Below, in pieces: positions 1 to 9,089 of a stretch of DNA of 64,000 nt. Made by a program: the position numbers and the translations under genes. The stretch covers positions 45,628-109,627 of the forward strand of contig NZ_BAMP01000003.1 in the NCBI RefSeq assembly GCF_000615975.1, read 5' to 3'. The stretch's first letter is position 1, and each line of letters begins with the position of its first letter. The notes beneath the pieces are model-generated. The model searched no databases. It was not told the DNA's origin and was given only the letters and a program-made list of their open reading frames with translations. The stretch comes from Nitratireductor aquibiodomus NL21 = JCM 21793 (GTDB taxonomy: Bacteria; Pseudomonadota; Alphaproteobacteria; Rhizobiales; Rhizobiaceae).

Positions 1-490
1 TCAGGACGATGTGATCAGCATAGGCCTCGTTGGCGAGATCCTTCCAGGCGGTGGGCTTCGGGTCGGCCGCTTCATTGTTGTAGAGGAGACCGATCGCCGC
101 AATCGAATAGGCGGGGCCTTCGCCCTTGGCAAGATTGGCCCGGGCAAAATCATAAACATCGCCGGCATTGGACAGTTTGGCTTCGTCGATCGGCGAGAGG
201 AGACCTTCCTGCGCAGCCACGATTTCCTGACCACCGGAAAAATGGATGACATCGAACTGCGGCGCATCCTTCTGAGCCCGCAACTGGGCGAACGCATCAG
301 CGGAGTACGCCGTGACAACTCGCACTTCAGCGCCGGTCTTCTCCTCGAACGGCGTCAGAATGCACTCGCGGTGCGCTTCTTCATAAGCCCCGCCGAAAGA
401 GTTGATCGTGATCGTTTCGGCCTGTGCAAGTGCGGTGCCGGCCATCAGTGCGCTAACGCCGGCAACGGTGAATTTCGAAATCGTCTTCAT
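1..490 (-). CDS. ABC transporter extracellular solute-binding protein (polyamine/iron type), C-terminus off the window
   Basis: Periplasmic substrate-binding protein of the PotD/FbpA-like class II superfamily; only about 163 N-terminal residues are inside the window. The start ATG at 490 follows AAGGGAACAGCC. Residues 1-23 form a classic Sec signal peptide ending ALAQA. The mature protein begins with ETITINSFGG and then reads GAYEEAHRECILTPFEEKTG, the usual first strand and helix of this fold. The DUF3830 gene lies 78 bases upstream on the same strand, preceded by a PuuD-like amidase gene, so the three probably form one transcript whose transporter genes continue past the left edge. The substrate cannot be read from this fragment. 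Confidence 0.85.
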   Translation of the reverse strand, partial: MKTISKFTVAGVSALMAGTALAQAETITINSFGGAYEEAHRECILTPFEEKTGAEVRVVTAYSADAFAQLRAQKDAPQFDVIHFSGGQEIVAAQEGLLSPIDEAKLSNAGDVYDFARANLAKGEGPAYSIAAIGLLYNNEAADPKPTAWKDLANEAYADHIVL

Positions 491-568
491 GGCTGTTCCC
501 TTGCTTTCTTTATATTTGATATCTGGAGGCTGGACGGCCCGCATCGAGATGGGCGGGCCGCCGGATCG

Positions 569-1045
569 TCAAACGTTGCGGCCGATCTCGACCGTCTTAA
601 TGCCTTCCCTGCGGATCAGGCGGCACTGCTCGGCAATCGCATCGAGCCCTTCGGACATGTTTCCGAAGTAGGTGCAGGAAATCCAGCCCGTGGGGCCGAA
701 TGTGCGGCCGCCCTCGCCGTAGAACATACCGATCTCCCAGAACTCGTCGGGGTCAATCTTGAAGAAGTTCTTCGGCTGGTAGAACCAGAGCATATCACCG
801 GGCTGCGGGAGAACCGTCTGGTTTTCCGGCGGCAGGCTTGTGGGATCGAAGTTGCGGGCCTCTTCCGGCAGACCCATCATGATCTCAGGGCCAGAGAAGA
901 TGGCATGGCTGGCGGGAACCTGAATCGGCTTCTCCAGGGCGCCCCAGATCGCCTCACAGGTTTTCGGTGCGGTATCCCAATAAAGAGAAATGATGCCTTT
1001 CACGTCCGCTTCGACGAACTTCAGATAGATATTCTTGTCAGTCAT
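569..1045 (-). CDS. DUF3830 family protein
   Basis: A 158-residue protein matching the DUF3830 family, predicted to have a cyclophilin-like fold and commonly encoded beside amidohydrolases and transporters. Visible family features are the FVEADVKGIISLYWDTAPKT start, the GPEIMMGLPEE segment near residue 52, the PQPGDMLWFYQP segment near residue 80 and the FYGEGG loop near residue 108. It has no signal peptide or membrane segment, so it should be cytoplasmic. The ATG at 1045 is preceded by a weak AGG. It sits between a PuuD-like class I amidotransferase gene and the binding-protein gene at the window edge. Family function is not established; assignment is from remembered family sequence. Confidence 0.75.
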   Translation of the reverse strand: MTDKNIYLKFVEADVKGIISLYWDTAPKTCEAIWGALEKPIQVPASHAIFSGPEIMMGLPEEARNFDPTSLPPENQTVLPQPGDMLWFYQPKNFFKIDPDEFWEIGMFYGEGGRTFGPTGWISCTYFGNMSEGLDAIAEQCRLIRREGIKTVEIGRNV

Positions 1046-1156
1046 GAACCTAAACCCATTAGAGAAGCCTATATTTCAAGGCAAGTAGTGGGTTGTGTCC
1101 AATCGCAATGCGGAATTCGGTCTATAAAAAAATTCTATTGCCCTGACTTCGTTTCG

Positions 1157-1915
1157 TCACGCTCCGTTTGATCTCGCCCCAAGGCGTGCCTGCTCACCAA
1201 CATAGCGCCAGAAGGCGATGTCGTGCTGATGCTGATTCACCGGCCATTCCGGATGCCACTGCACGGCAAAAACCGGAGCTCTTGTTCCCGAGGCCGCGAC
1301 CGCTTCGATCACCCCGTCATCGGCGTGAACCGTGGCGGCAAGCCCGTGACCCAGCCGGTCGATCCGCTGATAATGGACGCTGTTGACCGCGATCGGGCCT
1401 GACACGCCCAGCAACTTTTCGAAAGCGGCACCCGGCACGACTGTCGCCCCGTGCGCGTAGGCAAACATGGCATCGAGAGAAGCGTCGTCTGGAGCATGAT
1501 GGGAGAATTCCTGTGTGCCGATGTCGCGTTCATCGGCGAGCGATCCGCCGAATGCGACATTGATCTCCTGAAGGCCGCGGCAGATTCCGAAGAGCGGCGT
1601 CCCGCGTTCGACCGCCGCGTCAATGAGCCGGGCGGTAGCGTTGTCGCGCGTCACGTCGAGCATTCCGCGCTGTGCTTGCGTTGAGCCGTAGCGCGAGGGG
1701 GCTATGTTGGAATTGCTACCCGTCAGAAGCAGCGCATCCATCCGCGGCAGGAGGTTGATTACATCGTCTGCGTCAAGATTGTTCGGCACGATGAGAGGCA
1801 GCGCATCGGCGTTCTGGCGGACTGCATCCAGGTAGCGTTCCTTGACGATCTGGGCGTCCTCTCCTTCCACGGAGCGCCTGCAGGCAATGACGCCAACGAC
1901 GGGCAGTGCGGGCAT
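1157..1915 (-). CDS. gamma-glutamyl-gamma-aminobutyrate hydrolase family protein (peptidase C26)
   Basis: A 252-residue class I glutamine-amidotransferase-like hydrolase of the PuuD group, which cleaves gamma-glutamyl amides such as gamma-glutamyl-GABA in the putrescine pathway. The nucleophile is Cys112 in FGICRGLQEINV, and the His/Glu pair is H221/E223 in VQWHPEWP. The oxyanion segment DALLLTGSNSNIAPSRY (about 60-76) is also present. The length is normal for the family. The ATG at 1915 has a good AAAGGAACACGAAA leader. Downstream come the DUF3830 gene and a polyamine-type binding protein, consistent with catabolism of an imported gamma-glutamyl amide or polyamine. The exact substrate is inference. 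Confidence 0.88.
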   Translation of the reverse strand: MPALPVVGVIACRRSVEGEDAQIVKERYLDAVRQNADALPLIVPNNLDADDVINLLPRMDALLLTGSNSNIAPSRYGSTQAQRGMLDVTRDNATARLIDAAVERGTPLFGICRGLQEINVAFGGSLADERDIGTQEFSHHAPDDASLDAMFAYAHGATVVPGAAFEKLLGVSGPIAVNSVHYQRIDRLGHGLAATVHADDGVIEAVAASGTRAPVFAVQWHPEWPVNQHQHDIAFWRYVGEQARLGARSNGA

Positions 1916-2116
1916 TTTCGTGTTCCTTTTGAGTTCAGGCCTGAGGCATATAGAGCATTATGCGGACCGGCAAAGAGATGCAGTGTCCTTCACGCGCCCA
2001 GAGGGACGCATGAAGGACGCTGTAGTGTCTGGCACAATGCCACGAAAATGCGGCACGCCGGGAAAGAGACTGGCCCAACAGCACAGTCTTCAGGCGGGGT
2101 GACCCAGTTCTGCGGT

Positions 2117-2265
2117 TCACCTGTGGCCGCTGCACCGCACGCGAACGGTCAGGTTGTCCGAGATGATGAAAGAGCCTAGGAACGGCGCGCCGAATTCGAG
2201 CCGGTCAGGAAGATGGTTGAAAAGCTCAAGCCTCGGGGCGTTGCCGTCGACCGGCCTCTCGCCAC
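2117..2265 (-). other. Intergenic stretch with a short coding-like remnant
   Basis: The 350 bases between the ATPase stop and the PuuD-like gene (1916-2265) hold no complete gene. One minus-strand frame stays open to TGA at 2117-2119 and reads like a protein C-terminus (RLELFNHLPDRLEFGAPF and following), with no start codon or ribosome-binding site. I do not recognise it. It may be the tail of a deleted gene downstream of the peptide transporter operon, or chance in a high-GC frame. Confidence 0.2.
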
Positions 2266-3846
2266 CTACACGCTGCCACCCGGAATCGCCTGCAAGAGCG
2301 CCTGCGTGTAGGGGTGCCGGGAATGGGTGAACAGCTCACGCGGCTCCGCCTCCTCGATGATGCGGCCGCGCTGCATCACGCAAATGCGGTCGCAGAGCGA
2401 ACTGGCAATGCGCAAATCGTGGGTGATGAAGAGCATCGCAAAACCCAGACGCGCCTGCATGTCACCCAGAAGCTCAAGCACCTGCGCCTGCATCGTCACG
2501 TCAAGTGCTGAAAGCGCCTCGTCGGCAATAAGCAGATCGGGGCGAAGGGCAAGCGCCCGTGCTATGCAGATGCGCTGACGCTGGCCGCCGGAGAACTCAT
2601 GGGGAAACCGATCCAGCGCCGAGGGCTGCAACCCGACGGCAGAGATCAACTCGCGCACACGCTCTTCGGCTTCCCGGCGGGAGAGGCCATTGGCCATCGG
2701 ACCCTCCGTCAATGCAGAGCCGATTTTCTGGCGTGGGTCGAGTGCGGAATAGGGATCCTGAAACACCATCTGGATATGCCGGCGAAGCGCACGCAAGGGG
2801 GCACCTTCCTTGCCGACCAGATCTTCGCCGTTCAGCTTGATGCTGCCGCCATCGACGGTTCCAAGGCGTATGATCGCGCGCGCGAGCGTCGATTTACCGG
2901 AACCGGACTCGCCCACGAGGCCGATGGTCTCACCGGGTCGGATGGACAGCGACACATCTTCGAGCGCCGGAATCTCGCGCTCAGGCCATCTCTTTTGCAG
3001 ATTTTCCGCAACGAGAAAGGGCGGTTTTTCGTTCGCCTGAACATCGCGGGGTGCCAGCCTTGGAACCGCAGCAAGCAGGGCGCGGGTGTATGGATGCGCC
3101 GGCGCATTCATGATGCGCTCTTTCGTGCCCTCTTCGACAAGATGCCCCGACTGCATGACGGCAACCCGGTCGGCAATTTCCTCGACGACACCGAAATCGT
3201 GGGTGATGAACACGACCGCCGTGCCGTGCCGGTCGCGCAAATCCCGGATCAGGTCCAGTATCTGCGCCTGCGTCGTCACATCGAGCGCGGTGGTGGGTTC
3301 ATCGGCTATCAGAACGGCGGGTTCCAGCGCCAGCGCCATGGCGATCATCACGCGCTGGCACTGCCCGCCGGAAAGCTGATGCGGATACCGCTGATAAATC
3401 AGTTCGGGTTCCGGCAGAAGAACCTCGGAGAAAAGTTCGAGCACACGCTCGCGGATTTGCGCGTTCGACATGTCGGTGTGCAGCCGAAACACTTCCGCCA
3501 CCTGCTCGCCGACCCGATAAAACGGGTTGAGCGAGGCGATCGGCTCCTGAAACACCATGGCGATGCGCCGCCCGGCCAGATCGCGGCGGGCCTTTGACGG
3601 CATGGTGAGCAAATCCTGCCCTTCAAACAGGATCTTCCCACCCTCCACCGAAAGGCCGCGCGAAAGCAGGCCCATAATGGCCAGCGACATGACCGATTTG
3701 CCGGAGCCGGACTCGCCAACGATACACAGGATTTCACCTGGTGCCACGGAGAACGAAACACCGGCAACAGCATGCGTGCGGTCGGCGACGCCCGGCAGTG
3801 CAATCGATAGATTCTCGACGGAAAGCAGCGGTGCGGATCGGGCCAT
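2266..3846 (-). CDS. Fused DppD-DppF type peptide ABC transporter ATP-binding protein
   Basis: A 526-residue tandem ATPase energising the permease pair encoded upstream. It has two complete nucleotide-binding domains. Domain 1 has Walker A GESGSGKS at 44-51, signature LSGGQCQR and Walker B VLIADEPTTALD. Domain 2 has a second GESGSGKST near residue 315, signature FSGGQRQR and LLIADEALSALD. Each domain is followed by the oligopeptide-type tail (HPYTRALLAAVPR; HPYTQALLQAIPG). Fusion of the D and F subunits is common in Hyphomicrobiales. The start at 3846 follows TGAGGAAACATC. It is last in the order dppB-dppC-SBP-ATPase. Substrates are probably small peptides or peptide-like compounds. Confidence 0.93.
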   Translation of the reverse strand: MARSAPLLSVENLSIALPGVADRTHAVAGVSFSVAPGEILCIVGESGSGKSVMSLAIMGLLSRGLSVEGGKILFEGQDLLTMPSKARRDLAGRRIAMVFQEPIASLNPFYRVGEQVAEVFRLHTDMSNAQIRERVLELFSEVLLPEPELIYQRYPHQLSGGQCQRVMIAMALALEPAVLIADEPTTALDVTTQAQILDLIRDLRDRHGTAVVFITHDFGVVEEIADRVAVMQSGHLVEEGTKERIMNAPAHPYTRALLAAVPRLAPRDVQANEKPPFLVAENLQKRWPEREIPALEDVSLSIRPGETIGLVGESGSGKSTLARAIIRLGTVDGGSIKLNGEDLVGKEGAPLRALRRHIQMVFQDPYSALDPRQKIGSALTEGPMANGLSRREAEERVRELISAVGLQPSALDRFPHEFSGGQRQRICIARALALRPDLLIADEALSALDVTMQAQVLELLGDMQARLGFAMLFITHDLRIASSLCDRICVMQRGRIIEEAEPRELFTHSRHPYTQALLQAIPGGSV

Positions 3847-3932
3847 GATGTTTCCTCAGATGCCTGTCGAATGCGTGAACGCGGGATCGCCCGGACTCTC
3901 CGCCGATCGGATGAGCCGGGTGTATTTGAGCG

Positions 3933-5501
3933 TCAGAGCTTCAGGTAACCGGCGTGCAGCCGCATTTCGAACTCCGGCACCGGCACGAAGGAAATGCCGT
4001 CACGAACCGCCCAGTTGGCGAGCGACTTCCACATATACTGCCCCGGAGTCACGCGCTGCCACTCTTCGGAAAGTTCAAGGAACAGCGCCTTTCGCTTATC
4101 CGGGTCGGTGGACTTGGCATAGGCCGTGCCGATCTCGACGAACCGTTCCGTTGGATCCCACGTCTTCCACGAAGCCGACGAGATAACGCCGGTCGGGCTC
4201 CAGTCGAGCCAGAGCGGCTGATAGGGATCGCCGGGAATGAAGCTGGTTCCGCCGGAAACGGCGAGCATGTGAAACGGCCGCTCATAGGCAAGCTGGAAAT
4301 TGTCGAGAAACTGCGCCTCGACATTGATCCCGGCTTCCCGCCACATCTCCACCATGATCTCGGCTGCGGCATCGTAGTTCGTCCAGAAACCGCGCGTGAT
4401 GTGCCAGATAAGCGTTTCGCCCTTGTATCCCGACTTTGCGACCAGCGCGCGCGCCGCCTCCAGATCGTATGGCAGGCGGGGCTTTGCCGCCGCATCGTAG
4501 AAATTGCCGTATTCCGGGAAATTGAACGGCACAGCGGGGAAGAAGGTATTGCCACTGAAGAGCGCCTGCACGATGGCGTCCATGTCGATCGCCTGGATCA
4601 TCGCATAACGCAGGTTCTGATCTTGCAGCGGATTGCCTTCGGGGTCGTTGCGCGTGTTGAAAAGCACGGCGGTGTAGTTGTTGACCTGCTTGCGGATCAG
4701 CATCGCGCCTTCCATCGTCTCGATCTGGTTTTCCTGATCGATCGGTATGGATGCGATGATGTCGAACTCGCCGGTCGCAAGCCCCGCCAGACGCCCCGCA
4801 TATTCCGGAACCAGCAGGAAGTTCAGCCGCTCAACCGGCGGCGCGCCGTCCCAGTGATCGGCAAACGCTTCCAGTCTGGCCGCCTCGTTGCCGCGATAGT
4901 TCACCACCCTGTAAGGGCCGGTCCCGACGGGGGCCTGGCCGAAACCTTCCACGCCGGTTTCAAGATAGTAAGCCTTGGGAACCACATAGCCGATGAAGCC
5001 CGAGAGCTTTCCGGGAATGTTGATGTCCTCATCCGCCGTTTCGATCTCGACGGTCAGCGGCCCCGTGGCCTCGACCCGCACGAAGCCTGCGGTATAGGTG
5101 CGGCCACGCGGCTCATAGGGCTCGTCGCCCCAAAGGCGTTCGGCAGAAAGGGTGAAGGCAACGTCTTCGGCGGTCATCGTCTCGCCGTTGTGGAATTTCA
5201 CGCCCTCGCGCAAGGTGATCGTCCAGACCTTCCCGTCACGCTCCCAGCCGGTTGCAAGGCGCGGTATCAGCGTCTGGCCCGACGGGTCGTTGAGATAGTC
5301 GATCTCGACAAGCCGGTCATAGATGTTCGGGAAGATGCGGATCGAAGCGTTCGATATTCCGTTGATCGGCGCGATGTTGTGCCAGAGCGCTTCGACGGCA
5401 ACGTTCAGCTCGGTGGTGTCCGATGCCAGAGCAAGGCCTGGCATCATGCCCGCCATAAGGCTTGTGCCGGCGATCAGTTTTCCGAATTCACGTCTGTTCA
5501 T
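3933..5501 (-). CDS. Peptide/nickel-type ABC transporter substrate-binding protein (SBP_bac_5), Tat-exported
   Basis: A 522-residue class II cluster C binding protein of the DppA/OppA family. The N-terminus MNRREFGKLIAGTSLMAG is a twin-arginine signal (RREFGKL), followed by a hydrophobic stretch and a likely cleavage near LALAS, so it probably folds before export. Family landmarks include WTITLREGVKFHNGE (about 113-127), TAEDVAFTLSAERL and GTGPYRVVNYRGN near residue 193. The start ATG at 5501 has GGGAGAACCGAC upstream. It lies between the DppC-like permease (24 bases upstream) and the fused ATPase, which is its cognate system. Ligand unknown; nearby hydrolases suggest a peptide or amide. Confidence 0.93.
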   Translation of the reverse strand: MNRREFGKLIAGTSLMAGMMPGLALASDTTELNVAVEALWHNIAPINGISNASIRIFPNIYDRLVEIDYLNDPSGQTLIPRLATGWERDGKVWTITLREGVKFHNGETMTAEDVAFTLSAERLWGDEPYEPRGRTYTAGFVRVEATGPLTVEIETADEDINIPGKLSGFIGYVVPKAYYLETGVEGFGQAPVGTGPYRVVNYRGNEAARLEAFADHWDGAPPVERLNFLLVPEYAGRLAGLATGEFDIIASIPIDQENQIETMEGAMLIRKQVNNYTAVLFNTRNDPEGNPLQDQNLRYAMIQAIDMDAIVQALFSGNTFFPAVPFNFPEYGNFYDAAAKPRLPYDLEAARALVAKSGYKGETLIWHITRGFWTNYDAAAEIMVEMWREAGINVEAQFLDNFQLAYERPFHMLAVSGGTSFIPGDPYQPLWLDWSPTGVISSASWKTWDPTERFVEIGTAYAKSTDPDKRKALFLELSEEWQRVTPGQYMWKSLANWAVRDGISFVPVPEFEMRLHAGYLKL

Positions 5502-5525
5502 GTCGGTTCTCCCATTGGTTTTGTG

Positions 5526-6365
5526 TTATTGCCGCACACGTTGCAGTGCCGGATCGAGACGATCGCGCAGCCAGTCCCCAAGCACGCACATCGCCAGAGA
5601 AACGAGAAAGATCGTCAGGCCCGGCAACACGGATATCCACCAAGACGTGGACAGGTAATCGCGCCCGTCTCCCATGATCTGACCAAGGCTGGTCATGGGT
5701 GGCTGAATGCCGAGACCGAGAAAGCTGAGGGCGCTCTCAAGCAGGATGATCTGCGGAAAGTTCAACGTAAGCTGGACGATGAGAATGCCCGCCACATTGG
5801 GCAGCACATGCCGCAGGTAAAGCGCCACTGGCGGCACACCGAGCGTGCGGACCGCTTCCGCCCAGGGCTGGCTCTTGGCAGACAGGACCACACCACGCGA
5901 AAGGCGGGCGTAAGAGTCCCAGCCGAACATCGCCATGAGAAAGATCAAGAGCCCGAACGAATTGCCGAAGAAGGCGAGCAGCGTCAGGGCGATCAGGATG
6001 AATGGCAGGGACGCCTGAATGTCCACGACCATCATGATCGTCTCTTCGACCCAGCCTCTGAAATGCGCGGCGACAAAGCCGAGCGTGCAGCCGAAGAGCG
6101 CACCCAGAACGGAACCGAGAAGCGCAATCAGAAGAGATATGCGCAGCCCTTCGGCCATGCGCGCGAGCAGGTCGCGGCCCAGCCTGTCGGTGCCCAGCGG
6201 AAACTCGAAGTCGCCTCCGAAGAGCAGCGGCGGCCGCATGCGTGCAAGCAGGTTTTGCTGGGTGGCGGCATGGTCCGAAAGCCAGCCGCCAAACAGTGCG
6301 AAAAGAAGGGCGCAGAGGAGTGTCGCGATCGACAGCCATGCGATCGTTGGAATATGGCGCATCAT
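5526..6365 (-). CDS. ABC transporter permease (DppC type)
   Basis: A 279-residue inner-membrane permease, one half of the transmembrane channel. It has an N-terminal membrane segment (about 6-30), the OppC-type periplasmic linker with FPLGTDRLGRDLLARMAEG, then four or five further helices. The EAA loop reads WAEAVRTLGVPPVALYLRHVLPN (about 168-190). Length is normal for DppC. Its ATG overlaps the stop of the DppB-like gene by four bases (ATGA), indicating translational coupling. The binding-protein gene follows after 24 bases. Confidence 0.93.
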   Translation of the reverse strand: MMRHIPTIAWLSIATLLCALLFALFGGWLSDHAATQQNLLARMRPPLLFGGDFEFPLGTDRLGRDLLARMAEGLRISLLIALLGSVLGALFGCTLGFVAAHFRGWVEETIMMVVDIQASLPFILIALTLLAFFGNSFGLLIFLMAMFGWDSYARLSRGVVLSAKSQPWAEAVRTLGVPPVALYLRHVLPNVAGILIVQLTLNFPQIILLESALSFLGLGIQPPMTSLGQIMGDGRDYLSTSWWISVLPGLTIFLVSLAMCVLGDWLRDRLDPALQRVRQ

Positions 6366-7300
6366 TTGCTCACCCGAATTCGCGGATCGATCAGGGAATA
6401 GGTGAGATCGGCCAACAGGTTTGCGAGAACCATGAATGCGGCCATCATCAGGACGAGCCCCTGCACCACCGCCAGATCACGCGAGGCGACCGTCTGCACC
6501 AGAAGGCGCCCGATGCCCGGCCAGCCGAACACCGCCTCTACCACCACCGTGCCACCCACCAGCGCCCCAAGATTGAGGCCTAGAATGGTGACGATCGGGA
6601 TCGCCGCATTGGGCAGCGCATGGCGCAGCACACCGTAAAGAAAGGGCGCGCCCTTGGCCCGGATCGTGCGCATATAAGGGCGCTCCAGAACCTCCAGCAT
6701 GGCCGAGCGGGTGAACCGCGCGAGCGTTCCCGCAACGTAGAACCCCAGCGTCAGGCCTGGCATGATGAGATGAAGCGCACTGCCCGCTCCCGCGCTCGGA
6801 AGCCAGCGCAGATGGAACGAGAAAAACAGGATCATCAGAATGCCGAGGAAATAGTTTGGCAGCGCGAAACCCACGACGGCAAAGGTCATGACGCCCCGGT
6901 CGAGCAGGCTGTCGCGCTTCAGCGCGGCGAGAATGCCTGCGGGAATGCCGATGGCCAGCGCCCAGAGATAGGCGACCGCGCCCAGTTGCAGCGTGTTCGG
7001 CAGGCGCTCGGCTATTATCGTCGTGACGGCACGCCCATCCTGATAGGAATGCCCGAAATCTCCGGAGAAAAGATTGAGCATGTAAGCGAGGTATTGCTCG
7101 AAAAGCGAACGATCGAGATTCCATTTCTGACGAAACTGTTCGATCTCGGCCGGCAGGGCGTCAGGGCTTAGCAGCGCGACAACCGGATCACCGGATGTGC
7201 GCAGAACGACGAATGTGAACGTGACCACCGCCCACAGCGTGATCAGCGTTCGCAATAGCCGCTTTAGCCAAAAGCGTCGTCCCAAAGTCTCCCTCCTCAT
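6362..7300 (-). CDS. ABC transporter permease (DppB type)
   Basis: A 312-residue integral membrane permease. An N-terminal helix (about 12-33) is followed by the DppB-type domain with VVALLSPDALPAEIEQFRQK, the LFSGDFGHSYQDGRAV segment near residue 90, and five further helices. The EAA loop is PYMRTIRAKGAPFLYGVLRHALPNA (about 207-231). The ATG at 7300 is preceded by a strong GAAGGAGAAGG. It is the first gene of the peptide-type transporter set and lies 55 bases downstream of a LuxR-type regulator gene on the same strand, which may control it. Confidence 0.93.
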   Translation of the reverse strand: MRRETLGRRFWLKRLLRTLITLWAVVTFTFVVLRTSGDPVVALLSPDALPAEIEQFRQKWNLDRSLFEQYLAYMLNLFSGDFGHSYQDGRAVTTIIAERLPNTLQLGAVAYLWALAIGIPAGILAALKRDSLLDRGVMTFAVVGFALPNYFLGILMILFFSFHLRWLPSAGAGSALHLIMPGLTLGFYVAGTLARFTRSAMLEVLERPYMRTIRAKGAPFLYGVLRHALPNAAIPIVTILGLNLGALVGGTVVVEAVFGWPGIGRLLVQTVASRDLAVVQGLVLMMAAFMVLANLLADLTYSLIDPRIRVSK

Positions 7301-7355
7301 CCTTCTCCTTCAAGGAGCCTAGGAAGGGATCGGAAGACAGCCTAGCTGGAAGAAC

Positions 7356-8132
7356 TTATAGGTTCGGCCGGCAGGAGGGGACCGGATCGAGCAGGCCGTA
7401 ATGGGCCGCGCGGGCGAGGGTCTGGGCACGATTGCGGGCGCCGAGCTTCTTCATCGCCGACTGCATGTGCATGATAACGGTCGAAAGCGAGCGGTCGAGC
7501 GCATGGGCGACCTGCTTGTCGGGACGGCCTTCCGCACAAAGGCGCAGGCATTCCATCTCGCGCGGCGTCAGGCGCACCGCGGTCGTCATCATCGCTTCGT
7601 CGTTGATCGAAGCCATGATCTCGTCCTGCAATTCATGCGCCATGAGCGTGAATGCAGCGGCCAATTCATTGTCGAGACGCCTCTCCGGCGGGCGTTCGTT
7701 CCAGATGCCCGTTACCGTCGCAAGGCCGCGCGTGCCCCCGCGCACGGCCACGGTGATACCGCGCGCCAGCTTGCGTTCGCGCAGGAAACTGGCCACCTCT
7801 GCGGGAATGTTTCCGCGCTCGCTCAGTTCCGAAGACTCATCTGCATGATAGGACCAGTAGACGGGGCGTGCGCGACCCAACGCAATCTTCTGCACCGGAT
7901 CAAGCTGGTAGAAGCCGCCGCTACACCAGAGTCTCTCCATTTCTCCAGGAATGTTCCGGGAGGCAAGGACAGTGGGAGTGATCAACTCCCCCTCAGGTGT
8001 GAAGGGCACGGGAGAAAAGTCATAAATCAATGCCTGCATTCCGAACTTCGCCACCGAGCGGGCAGCCCGATCGAGCTTTCGATCCAGTTCAGCGTTCGAT
8101 GGCGTTTTCGGCTTTGTGTTCATCACCTTCAT
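7356..8132 (-). CDS. LuxR family transcriptional regulator with autoinducer-binding domain
   Basis: A 258-residue two-domain regulator. Residues about 25-170 resemble the autoinducer-binding domain (Autoind_bind), including ALIYDFSPVPFT and LARGITVAVRGGTRGLATVTG. Residues about 185-250 form the LuxR helix-turn-helix: LTPREMECLRLCAEGRPDKQVAHALDRSLSTVIMHMQSAMKKLG. No LuxI-type synthase gene is in the window, so this is a solo LuxR as far as can be seen. It lies directly upstream of the peptide-type ABC operon and downstream of a nitrilase gene, all on one strand. The start is uncertain: ATG at 8132 or 8123, neither with a convincing ribosome-binding site. Confidence 0.85.
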   Translation of the reverse strand: MKVMNTKPKTPSNAELDRKLDRAARSVAKFGMQALIYDFSPVPFTPEGELITPTVLASRNIPGEMERLWCSGGFYQLDPVQKIALGRARPVYWSYHADESSELSERGNIPAEVASFLRERKLARGITVAVRGGTRGLATVTGIWNERPPERRLDNELAAAFTLMAHELQDEIMASINDEAMMTTAVRLTPREMECLRLCAEGRPDKQVAHALDRSLSTVIMHMQSAMKKLGARNRAQTLARAAHYGLLDPVPSCRPNL

Positions 8133-8229
8133 CTATTCGGATCTGTCGGGCATCCCAGGCCAGCACTCGTAAAGGCTAAGCGCTGATTTTTGTAGAGGCA
8201 AGCCCGATTATCCCGAATACGGCGCACCG

Positions 8230-9075
8230 CTACGGCCGAGCCATGATGACCCGGGGCGTCCCGATTTCGCGGCGCTGCAACAGCGTTGGCAAGCGGTGAC
8301 GGGTCGCTGCAACAACCGCGCTGTCGACTTCAGCCATGATGACACACGGATCGTCGCCCGCCGCAGCGATGACTTCGCCGAATGGCGAGATGATCCGGGA
8401 TTGACCGTAAACCCGCACCCCCTCCCGTTCACCACATTGCGCTGCAGCAATCACATAGGAGCCGGTTTCAATCGCACGAGCTTTCAGCAGGGCTTCCCAG
8501 TGCAGCGGCCCCGTCGCCGTGGAGAATGAAGCCGGGATCATCATCACATTCGCACCGACCCCGGCCAGCGCATCGAACAGATAGGAAAAGCGAATGTCGT
8601 AGCAGATCGACAGACCGAGCCGGAAATCGCCCATGTCGACGACCACGGCGCCACCCTCACCAGGGGCAACGGCGGCGGATTCCTGGAAATCGGCCGCGCC
8701 CCCCAGCTTTACGTCGAATGTGTGCAGCTTGTCGTAGGTTGCCACAACATCGCCCGATGGAGCGATGAGATAGGCTCTGTTCCAGATTCGCTGCCCGTTC
8801 TCATGACGCACGAGGAGCGAGCCGGCATGTATCCAGATGCCGAGTTCCCGGGCAAGGCGGCGACAGAGCGCCAGTGTCGTATCTTCCGCCTCGGGCACAC
8901 ACACCGAAGGGTAACGCAGATTGTCGCGCAGAAGTATGTTGGCTGCCTCCGGAAGGCTGACGAAGGACACGCCCTCACCTGCCACCTGACGAACCATCTC
9001 TTCGATCTGGGCATTGTTGGCCTGCACATCACCCGTCGTGTTCAACTGGATCGCAGCAACGTGAAGCTTGCTCAC
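8230..9075 (-). CDS. Carbon-nitrogen hydrolase (nitrilase superfamily) protein
   Basis: A 281-residue omega-amidase/nitrilase-fold hydrolase that would cleave a C-N bond in an amide or nitrile in the cytoplasm. The Glu-Lys-Cys triad is visible: E43 in SLPEAAN, K116 in TYDKLHTF and C158 in GLSICYDIRF. FDV after KLH and the RAIE segment near residue 208 fit the deaminated-glutathione/omega-amidase branch (YafV/NIT2-like). I chose the GTG at 9075 because GAGGGAGGGGACC lies just upstream; a TTG at 9093 would overlap the upstream stop. The S33 hydrolase gene ends 15 bases before it, so the two are probably cotranscribed. Confidence 0.9.
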   Translation of the reverse strand: MSKLHVAAIQLNTTGDVQANNAQIEEMVRQVAGEGVSFVSLPEAANILLRDNLRYPSVCVPEAEDTTLALCRRLARELGIWIHAGSLLVRHENGQRIWNRAYLIAPSGDVVATYDKLHTFDVKLGGAADFQESAAVAPGEGGAVVVDMGDFRLGLSICYDIRFSYLFDALAGVGANVMMIPASFSTATGPLHWEALLKARAIETGSYVIAAAQCGEREGVRVYGQSRIISPFGEVIAAAGDDPCVIMAEVDSAVVAATRHRLPTLLQRREIGTPRVIMARP

Positions 9076-9089
9076 AGGTCCCCTCCCTC

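Noticed and set aside
11..1171. A 386-residue plus-strand frame covering the binding-protein and DUF3830 genes
   Set aside because: It is antisense to two well-supported genes, has no motif or ribosome-binding site, and is a typical high-GC shadow frame.
3954..6401. An 815-residue plus-strand frame, the longest in the window
   Set aside because: It lies antisense to the peptide-binding protein and DppC genes, is rich in His/Arg/Gln as expected of reverse-complement frames, and shows no domain.
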